A DNA stretch of 18,133 nucleotides from Peptococcaceae bacterium (lineage in GTDB: Bacteria; Bacillota; Dehalobacteriia; UBA7702), in the NCBI GenBank assembly GCA_019415505.1, contig DXZC01000032.1, forward strand, positions 1 to 18,133, given 5' to 3'. Of this stretch, positions 13,224 to 18,133 are shown piece after piece (the first letter of the stretch is position 1; every line of letters starts with the position of its first letter). The translations under genes were made by a program, and so were the position numbers. The notes under the pieces are model-generated. The model was not told the DNA's origin and did no database searches. It saw only the letters and a program-made list of their open reading frames with translations.

Positions 13224-14051
13224 TCAATTTTTTCCTTGAGCTTGGGCTTTTTGTAAGGCTATAAGGTTCTTAATTAGCCCGCCGTCAACCCGAATGTCGC
13301 TGCCGGTAATAAAGGCGGCTTTATCGCTACATAAATAGCTTACCACATCGGCAATATCCTGGGGCTTGCCATTGCGCTTTAACGGGGTGATGGACTGCAT
13401 ATACTGCATTTGCTCCGGATGCTCCTTAGCGGCGTCAACCGCCATGGGGGTTTCGATAATCCCCGGTGAAAGACTGTTAATCCGGGCTCCTTGAGCGCCG
13501 TATTTAAGGGCCCATTTTTCCGCTAATAGCTGTACGCCACGTTTGGCAAAGTTATAAGCGTTGTTGGCGTCTCCCTGTAGGAAGGGGGTTATTTTAGCTA
13601 AGAAGTCCGGCGCTAAACAATCCAGCATTAAGTCGTCATACTGGGGATTGGGAGGTACAACATAACCCATCATAGAAGCTACCAGCACCATAGAACTGCC
13701 AGCCTCCATATGGGGATAAAATTCCTCAATAATATGGGCTGTGCCAATTAAATCGACCTTCATCACTAAATCGGTATTGGATACAGTGCCGCTTACCCCG
13801 GCGGTATGGATAACGCCCTTAATGGGGCCAAAGCCTCTGGCTTCTGTCGCCAGCTTTTTAACCGCTTCCTTTTTGGTTACATCGCAAACCACGGTTTTGG
13901 TTTCAATATCCATGGACTCTAAAGTGACCTTGCCGCTTTGCAGGGCTTCCTCATTAATATCAGCTATAACCGCGATACTGCCCTTAAATTCCTTGGCACA
14001 TTCCAGACCTATGCCGCCGCTACCTCCGGTAATTACATAAACATCTTTCAT
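13224..14051 (-). CDS. SDR-family NAD(H) dehydrogenase, 3-alpha-hydroxysteroid dehydrogenase/carbonyl reductase-like
   Basis: A 275-residue short-chain dehydrogenase. TGGSGGIG (residues 8-15) binds the dinucleotide, and D31 at the end of strand 2 (IADIN) indicates NAD(H) preference. HTAG is at 82-85; the catalytic residues are S126, Y166 and K170. Ordinary SDRs have Ser and Tyr ~13 apart; here they are 40 apart because of a ~27-residue helical insert (PPNPQYDDLMLDCLAPDF...). Comamonas 3-alpha-HSD/carbonyl reductase has the same layout (Ser114, Tyr155). SPGIIETPM and a VDGG end are typical. The start at 14051 has GAGGAGGT four to five bases upstream; the longer frame runs into ppa. It follows ppa by 31 bases. 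Steroid or bile-acid activity is an inference. Confidence 0.85.
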   Translation of the reverse strand: MKDVYVITGGSGGIGLECAKEFKGSIAVIADINEEALQSGKVTLESMDIETKTVVCDVTKKEAVKKLATEARGFGPIKGVIHTAGVSGTVSNTDLVMKVDLIGTAHIIEEFYPHMEAGSSMVLVASMMGYVVPPNPQYDDLMLDCLAPDFLAKITPFLQGDANNAYNFAKRGVQLLAEKWALKYGAQGARINSLSPGIIETPMAVDAAKEHPEQMQYMQSITPLKRNGKPQDIADVVSYLCSDKAAFITGSDIRVDGGLIKNLIALQKAQAQGKN

Positions 14052-14082
14052 AGCTACCTCCTCAGCTAAATGTGGTTCGTCG

Positions 14083-14619
14083 TTAACGACAGAAGCTTTC
14101 AATATAGTTATCCAAACATTTTTTAATTATTTTTTTGGCCTCTTTGGCGTTGTCCACAGCGTCTACCTTGGTCTTTTTGTCCTCCAGGGTTTTATAAACC
14201 TTAAAAAAGTGCTGCATTTCCAAAAAGCGGTGTTCCGGTAATTCATCTATATCCTTAAAGGAGTTATAATTGGGATCGTTAAAGGGAATGGCGATAATTT
14301 TTTCATCTAACTTACCGTTATCAATCATCGTCATCACGCCAATAGGATAGCAACGTACTAAACTCATGGGCAAAATTGCCTCGCTGCTGAGAACTAAAAC
14401 GTCTAAGGGGTCGCCGTCGTCAGCGTAGGTTCTGGGTATAAAACCGTAATTAGCCGGGTAATGGGTAGAGGTATATAAAATGCGGTCCAGCAACAAGGCG
14501 CCGCTGTCCTTGTCCAATTCATATTTGTTTTTAGAACCCTTTTCAATCTCAATAACGGCAATAAAGTCGTCAGGGCTCACACGTGAGGGACTTATGCCGT
14601 GCCATAAATTCGTTGACAT
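14083..14619 (-). CDS. ppa: Inorganic pyrophosphatase, family I
   Basis: A 178-residue soluble family I pyrophosphatase, which hydrolyses pyrophosphate to phosphate with Mg2+ and pulls biosynthetic reactions forward. The signature D-G-D-P-L-D is at residues 68-73 (YADDGDPLDVLVL), preceded by LDRILYTSTHYPANYGFIPRTYA with the conserved Tyr and Lys/Arg positions; EIEKGSKNKYELDKDSG at 24-40 and the AIPFNDPNY and HFFKVYKTLEDKKTKV segments fit. ATG 14619 is preferred to a TTG at 14640 because AAAGGAG precedes it and MSTNLWHGI is a normal start. It is first of a two-gene minus-strand unit with the SDR gene, behind a promoter at 14700-14728. Confidence 0.95.
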   Translation of the reverse strand: MSTNLWHGISPSRVSPDDFIAVIEIEKGSKNKYELDKDSGALLLDRILYTSTHYPANYGFIPRTYADDGDPLDVLVLSSEAILPMSLVRCYPIGVMTMIDNGKLDEKIIAIPFNDPNYNSFKDIDELPEHRFLEMQHFFKVYKTLEDKKTKVDAVDNAKEAKKIIKKCLDNYIESFCR

Positions 14620-14699
14620 AAAGTTATACTCCTTTAGCAATCCTTAGGCTGCCGCCTCAGGCGGTTGCCGGAAATTTGCGGTAATATTTTATTATCCTA

Positions 14700-14728
14700 A
14701 GAATAACATACCGCCTTTTATTTTGCAA
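14700..14728 (-). promoter_or_regulatory. Promoter of the ppa-SDR unit
   Basis: On the minus strand TTGCAA (14728-14723), 17 bases, TATTCT (14705-14700). Predicted leader of about 75 bases including the CCGCCTCAGGCGG hairpin. Confidence 0.5.
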
Positions 14729-14848
14729 TATATTTGTTATATATATTTAATAGGAAGGGAAAATTCTCAAAAGATGCGACATTTTCCCCTAGTTTTATCG
14801 ATTACGCGGCCCTATAACGGCCCTTATCCCTTGGTAACAATGGCAATG

Positions 14849-14875
14849 TTGACTTTTATTGTGGGTTGGTATAAA
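14849..14875 (+). promoter_or_regulatory. Candidate promoter of feoAB
   Basis: TTGACT (14849-14854) and TATAAA (14870-14875), spacer 15 bases, short for sigma-A. It leads to a ~40-base leader before feoA. The dyad-like AT stretch GATAAATAGTTAATGATTTATT (about 14886-14907) downstream could bind an iron regulator but matches the Fur consensus poorly. Confidence 0.4.
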
Positions 14876-14920
14876 CTTACTCCAGAGATAAATAGTTAAT
14901 GATTTATTAGAGGATATAAT

Positions 14921-15163
14921 ATGACACTGGATCAAATGAAAACCGGCGAAAGCGGCGTAATTGTGGAGGTAAATTGTGAAAGGAACCTGCGCCGCCGCCT
15001 GCTGGACATGGGCCTTACCCCGAAAACCCGGATAATGGTACGGAAGGTAGCGCCAATGGGGGACCCGATAGAGGTTTGTCTGCGGGGCTATGAGCTGACC
15101 CTCCGCCGGGAGGACGCGAAAAGAATCATAGTAGGGGAGGTGCATCCATGTCTGTTGCAATAG
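14921..15163 (+). CDS. feoA: Ferrous iron transport protein A
   Basis: An 80-residue SH3-like FeoA. MTLDQMKTGESGVIVEVN, then RRRLLDMGLTPKTRIMVRKVAPMGDPIEVCLRGYELTLRREDAKRIIV is the complete family pattern (R-L-x-x-M-G-[LF]-x-x-G/K, P-x-G-D-P-x-x-x-x-x-R-G-Y-x-L-x-L-R). FeoA is a small cytoplasmic partner of FeoB needed for Fe2+ uptake. AGAGGA (14909-14914) precedes the ATG. Its last 16 bases overlap the start of feoB in another frame, so the two are translationally coupled. No FeoC is present. Confidence 0.93.
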   Translation: MTLDQMKTGESGVIVEVNCERNLRRRLLDMGLTPKTRIMVRKVAPMGDPIEVCLRGYELTLRREDAKRIIVGEVHPCLLQ

Positions 15164-17163
15164 CGCTGGTAGGCAATCAGAATTGCGGTAAAACAACCTT
15201 GTTTAACCAGCTTACCGGTAGTAATCAACATGTGGGTAACTTCCCCGGCGTAACGGTGGAGCAAAAAACCGGCAGCCTAAAAAAGTATAGCGATGCTACT
15301 GTAGTGGATTTACCGGGGGTCTATTCCCTCTCACCCTATACGGCGGAAGAGGCGGTTACCAGGGACTATATTTTGGCCCACCCACCGGACGTTATTATCA
15401 ACATCGTGGACGCCACTAACCTGGAGCGGAACCTTTATTTAAGTTTGCAGGTTTTAGAACTCAACTTCCCCACTGTAATTGCCCTTAATATGATGGATGA
15501 GCTGCAAAATAACGGCGGTTCCTTGGATGTTGAGGGCTTGGAGGCGGCTTTGGGCGTACCGGTGGTGGCTATTTCCGCCATTAAGGGCCAGGGTATTGAG
15601 GAATTGGCCCAAAAGGTTATGACCGTGGCCCAAGAAAAAATCCGCCCCGCTAAAATAGATTTCTGCACTGGCCCCACCCATAAAGCCATTCACGCTATTT
15701 CCTATATTATAGAGGATAAGGCGAAAAAAGCCCATATTCCCCAGCGTTATGCCGCCACCAAGCTGGTGGAGGGGGAAACAGCTATAACCAAGAGCTTAGG
15801 GCTTACCAGCAAGGAATTAAGGGTTGTGGAAATGCTGGTGGAATCCATGCGGGAAGAGCTGGATACTGATATTGACGCCGCCTTGGCTGATATGCGTTAC
15901 GATTTTATTGAAAAGCATTGCTGCCCCTGTATCCACCGGCAAGGGGAGAATAAGGGTCACTCCCGTTCCGTAAATATAGATAAAATTTTGACCCACCGCG
16001 TCTTGGCCATTCCCATCTTCCTCGGTATTATGGCGGTGGTATTTTGGCTGACCTTTGGGCTAATAGGCCCCTTTTTTAACGACTGGATGGCCATTGGCGT
16101 TCAGTGGCTCACTAACCTGGTCAATGGCTTCCTCCTCAATGTCGGGGTTAACGACTTAGTCCGTTCCCTGGTGGTGGACGGGGCTTTTGCCGGCGTCGGG
16201 GCCATATTGTCCTTTTTACCGACTATAATAATCTTGTTCTTTTTCTTATCCCTCTTAGAGGATAGCGGCTATATGGCCAGGGTGGCCTTTGTTTTTGACC
16301 ATACCTTGCAGAAGCTGGGCCTTTCCGGCCGGGCCTTTGTCCCCATGCTCATTGGCTTCGGCTGTTCTGTCCCTGCCATAATGGCCACCCGTACTTTAGG
16401 CAGCGACCGGGACCGCAAAATGACAATTATGCTCATTCCCTTTATGTCCTGTAGCGCTAAGCTGCCGATATACTCTGTTTTTACCATGGCCTTTTTCCCC
16501 AACCACAGCGCACTGGTAATGATTGCCCTCTATGTCTTGGGTATCATTGTGGGTATAATTAGCGCTTTGCTGCTGCGGCGCTTTAAGTTCAAGGGTGAGC
16601 CCGTACCTTTTATTATGGAGTTACCCTCTTACCGTTTACCATCCCGGCGCAACCTGCTGCTGGATTTATGGGATAAAACTAAGGACTTTTTAACCAGGGC
16701 CTTTACCATAATTTTTGTGGCCTCAATTGTGGTGTGGTTTTTACAGAGCTTTGATTTCACCTTCAACTATGTGAGCGATAGCAGCCAGAGTATGCTGGCC
16801 TCCATTGGCCGGGTCATCGCGCCGATATTTGCTCCCTTGGGCTTTGGTAACTGGGAAAGCGCCACCGCTTTGGTCACGGGGCTGCTCTCCAAGGAAACAG
16901 TTATAAGTACCTTTTCCATACTTTTGGGCGCGGGGGACGCCACGGCTTTAACAACAGCTTTGCCAACGCTGTTTTCCACCCTGGCGGCCTTTTCCTTCCT
17001 GGTCTTTACCCTGCTCTATATGCCCTGTGTGGCGGCGTTTGCCGTCACCCGGCGGGAACTTGGCTCCTTATGGCGGGCTTTGAAGGCCGGGGCCTTCCAA
17101 ACCGGCGTAGCCTGGGTTTGTGCTTTGCTGGTATACAGAATAGGTCTGCTTTTTGTGGGCTAA
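15148..17163 (+). CDS. feoB: Ferrous iron transporter FeoB
   Basis: A 671-residue FeoB that imports Fe2+ across the cytoplasmic membrane under anoxic conditions. The N-terminal G domain has G1 GNQNCGKT (9-16), G2 region NFPGVTVE, G3 DLPG (54-57), G4 NMMD (114-117) and a G5-like SAIKGQG. A helical GDI-like region follows to ~residue 250, then the membrane part (about 280-670) with both Gate motifs, GFGCSVPAIMATRTL and LLYMPCVAAFAVTRREL, and the LLSKETVISTF segment. Between them, at 257-263, is an unusual HCCPCIH cluster. GGGGAGGTG precedes the ATG. Length is in the family range. Terminated by the palindrome at 17178-17209. Confidence 0.96.
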   Translation: MSVAIALVGNQNCGKTTLFNQLTGSNQHVGNFPGVTVEQKTGSLKKYSDATVVDLPGVYSLSPYTAEEAVTRDYILAHPPDVIINIVDATNLERNLYLSLQVLELNFPTVIALNMMDELQNNGGSLDVEGLEAALGVPVVAISAIKGQGIEELAQKVMTVAQEKIRPAKIDFCTGPTHKAIHAISYIIEDKAKKAHIPQRYAATKLVEGETAITKSLGLTSKELRVVEMLVESMREELDTDIDAALADMRYDFIEKHCCPCIHRQGENKGHSRSVNIDKILTHRVLAIPIFLGIMAVVFWLTFGLIGPFFNDWMAIGVQWLTNLVNGFLLNVGVNDLVRSLVVDGAFAGVGAILSFLPTIIILFFFLSLLEDSGYMARVAFVFDHTLQKLGLSGRAFVPMLIGFGCSVPAIMATRTLGSDRDRKMTIMLIPFMSCSAKLPIYSVFTMAFFPNHSALVMIALYVLGIIVGIISALLLRRFKFKGEPVPFIMELPSYRLPSRRNLLLDLWDKTKDFLTRAFTIIFVASIVVWFLQSFDFTFNYVSDSSQSMLASIGRVIAPIFAPLGFGNWESATALVTGLLSKETVISTFSILLGAGDATALTTALPTLFSTLAAFSFLVFTLLYMPCVAAFAVTRRELGSLWRALKAGAFQTGVAWVCALLVYRIGLLFVG

Positions 17164-17177
17164 TAAAGTTAGCGTAA

Positions 17178-17209
17178 AAAAAATCCTCAGTTTAAACTGA
17201 GGATTTTTT
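17178..17209. terminator. Perfect-palindrome bidirectional terminator of feoB and the HAD gene
   Basis: AAAAAATCCTCAGTTT is followed directly by its exact reverse complement, a 32-base perfect palindrome with A-run and T-run ends. It works in both directions. The minus-strand HAD gene ends inside it: its TAA is at 17194-17192, in the centre of the hairpin. Confidence 0.92.
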
Positions 17210-17878
17210 AATATACTCTATAGCCTGGGTTAAAGAGGTCACGTCCGCCACCCCTTGGGGTATTGGCTGGTTTTTTCTATTCAGCCACAAAGCGTCTAGG
17301 CCCAAGGCTGTGGCTCCCTGTACGTCGCTGGTGAGGGAATCTCCAATATGCAGGACTTCCCCTGGGGCCAGGCCGCTATGGTCTAGGGCGTATTGGAAAA
17401 TACCCGGATTGGGCTTGGTGGCCCTGGCGTCCTCGCTGGTAAATATGGCCTGGGGTTTAAGCCCTAAATTAGCCACCGCCGCGTCTATATAAATATTGTC
17501 ACAGTTGGTAATTAAAAATATGGGCAGGGGACAGTTGTGAAAGAATTCCGCCGCGTCAGGGTAGAGCTGGGGTTTACTCCAGTATTGGGCCATTACTCGG
17601 CAGAGATCCGCCGGGTCCTCCTGGCCTTGGAAGTGGTCCAGTGTTTGGCGGAAAGCCTCCTCCGCTATAACTAGCTGTTTGGCAAAGTTTTCGCCCCAAG
17701 CCTGGTTCAGTAGCTCGCTGTAAACACGCCACCAGTAAGCCAGAACCTCCTCCTGGCTTTGGCCCCTACCGCACTTATACACCCGGTCTATTACCTCCCA
17801 GGTTTCCGCGCCGTATTCATGTACCACTGTGCCGTAAAAATCTAAAAAAATTCCTTGCCAAGGCTTTTTCCCGGTCAA
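17192..17878 (-). CDS. HAD-superfamily hydrolase with DxYGT nucleophile motif
   Basis: A 228-residue haloacid-dehalogenase-like hydrolase. Motif I is LDFYGT with nucleophile D13 and Tyr at the +2 place (Y15) where phosphatases have the second Asp; motif II is LITN with T124; motif III is K155 in ARATKPNPGIF; motif IV is HIGDSLTSD (178-185). A helical cap lies between about residues 20 and 105. The DxYGT form occurs in L-2-haloacid dehalogenases and in many uncharacterised subfamily IA proteins, so the substrate is open. The start is TTG 17878 behind GGGGAGTGACATAAT; a stop lies in frame just upstream, so no longer start exists. It converges on feoB; its last codons (KKSSV) form one arm of the shared terminator. 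Confidence 0.9.
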   Translation of the reverse strand: MTGKKPWQGIFLDFYGTVVHEYGAETWEVIDRVYKCGRGQSQEEVLAYWWRVYSELLNQAWGENFAKQLVIAEEAFRQTLDHFQGQEDPADLCRVMAQYWSKPQLYPDAAEFFHNCPLPIFLITNCDNIYIDAAVANLGLKPQAIFTSEDARATKPNPGIFQYALDHSGLAPGEVLHIGDSLTSDVQGATALGLDALWLNRKNQPIPQGVADVTSLTQAIEYIKKSSV

Positions 17879-17968
17879 ATTATGTCACTCCCCGCTTATT
17901 AACGAATTGGTTTTGAGGTAAGTATATGCCATTGGTCATGAATAAGCAAGGGGTTAAAACAAAAAAAG

Positions 17969-17996
17969 AGCAATCAAAAGGTACACCTTTTGGTAT
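17969..17996. repeat. 28-bp operator-like repeat, copy 1
   Basis: Starts AGCAATCAAAAGGT and ends TTTTGGTAT. It matches the copy at 18073 at 24 of 28 positions. Its core, CAAAAGGT-AC-ACCTTTTG (17975-17992), is a perfect 8-bp inverted repeat. Confidence 0.8.
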
Positions 17997-18028
17997 GAGT
18001 TGGAAAGTGATTAAAAATACGCTCTTTA

Positions 18029-18057
18029 TTGACATTGTTGCAAGATTATGATATAAA
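18029..18057 (+). promoter_or_regulatory. Strong rightward promoter at the window edge
   Basis: Consensus TTGACA (18029-18034), 17-base spacer, TATAAA (18052-18057) with an extended -10 TG at 18049-18050. It drives a gene beyond the window. It lies between the two 28-bp repeats; copy 2 would overlap the early transcribed region. Confidence 0.82.
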
Positions 18058-18072
18058 TTATATGATATATGT

Positions 18073-18100
18073 AGCAATCAAAAGGTGTAGATTTTGGTAT
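18073..18100. repeat. 28-bp operator-like repeat, copy 2
   Basis: Starts AGCAATCAAAAGGT and ends TTTTGGTAT like copy 1; the four differences are in the centre, so its inverted symmetry is reduced to CAAAA/TTTTG. Located about 10-35 bases after the predicted transcription start, 104 bases from copy 1. Confidence 0.78.
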
Positions 18101-18133
18101 TAATCAAAATTTAAACCCGTTTACTTGTACGGA

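Larger units (their letters stand above)
14620..14920. other. Divergent control region between ppa and feoA
   Basis: About 300 AT-rich bases with promoters in both directions (listed separately). In the ppa leader lies CCGCCT-C-AGGCGG (14652-14664). A GGGAAAAT...ATTTTCCC hairpin (14757-14788) and a direct repeat CGGCCCT (14807 and 14818) are in the middle. No gene and no convincing Fur box seen. Confidence 0.5.

Noticed and set aside
14886..14907. Fur box upstream of feoA
   Set aside because: AT-rich with weak dyad symmetry but too few matches to GATAATGATAATCATTATC to call.
17836..17844. HAD protein inactivated by loss of the second Asp of motif I
   Set aside because: DxYGT is a known variant in haloacid dehalogenases and other subfamily IA members, and motifs II-IV are intact.
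17880..18077. Minus-strand frame of 65 codons upstream of the HAD gene
   Set aside because: TTG start without a ribosome site, odd composition, and it covers the promoter and repeat copies; best read as non-coding.
1..18133. tRNA or rRNA genes
   Set aside because: I looked for T-loop (GGTTCRANYCC) and rRNA-like stretches on both strands by eye and saw none.

Overview
The window reads as a chromosome segment of a low-to-mid GC anaerobic Firmicute (Clostridia or Negativicutes type). The evidence is the gene order comF - hpf - secA - prfB typical of Firmicutes, a long-form hibernation factor, strong AGGAGG-type ribosome sites, a FeoAB ferrous-iron transporter, a cysteine-rich DUF2284 protein and a prophage lysis module of gut-Clostridia style. 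No genus can be fixed from the sequence alone.

Layout. Positions 1-1255 are the tail of a prophage or prophage remnant: the end of a probable lysis-module protein, a holin, and an unrecognised protein coupled to the holin. Positions 1272-3199 are a three-gene unit behind a good sigma-A type promoter: DUF2284 metal-binding protein, GNAT acetyltransferase, and a proteasome-like Ntn-hydrolase homologue with Ser where the catalytic Thr would be. A degenerate ~40-bp tandem repeat (3200-3378) leads into a HEAT-repeat protein. Positions 4152-10073 are the core block: zinc-ribbon protein, comF, hpf, secA and prfB. The 409-bp comF-hpf gap holds adjacent DnaA boxes and a sigma-H-like promoter. prfB has the classical in-frame TGA and +1 frameshift site, behind a leader with two overlapping hairpins. 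Positions 10074-10857 are non-coding and hold a terminator, three copies of a dispersed/tandem repeat, hairpins and a G-quadruplex motif.

Positions 10795-13054 hold a tetR gene bracketed by two copies of a 19-bp operator, a terminator, a 23-bp tandem repeat, a DUF4097 lipoprotein and an overlapping small membrane protein. This is the most system-like accessory unit here: a one-component regulator next to an envelope protein pair. On the minus strand, 13224-14619 carries inorganic pyrophosphatase followed by an SDR dehydrogenase with the long Ser-Tyr insert of 3-alpha-hydroxysteroid dehydrogenase/carbonyl reductase-like enzymes. Divergent from it are feoA and feoB (14921-17163), converging on a minus-strand HAD hydrolase whose stop codon lies inside the shared bidirectional terminator. 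The right edge (17969-18100) has a strong rightward promoter flanked by two copies of a 28-bp operator-like repeat, serving a gene outside the window.

Most of the window is ordinary housekeeping. The parts that seem least explained are the regulatory DNA: the DnaA boxes, the sigma-H-like site, the paired TetR operators, the 23-bp and 40-bp tandem repeats, the three-copy repeat with a conserved minus-strand peptide, and the right-edge operator pair. All family assignments come from reading motifs by eye; no database search was run.
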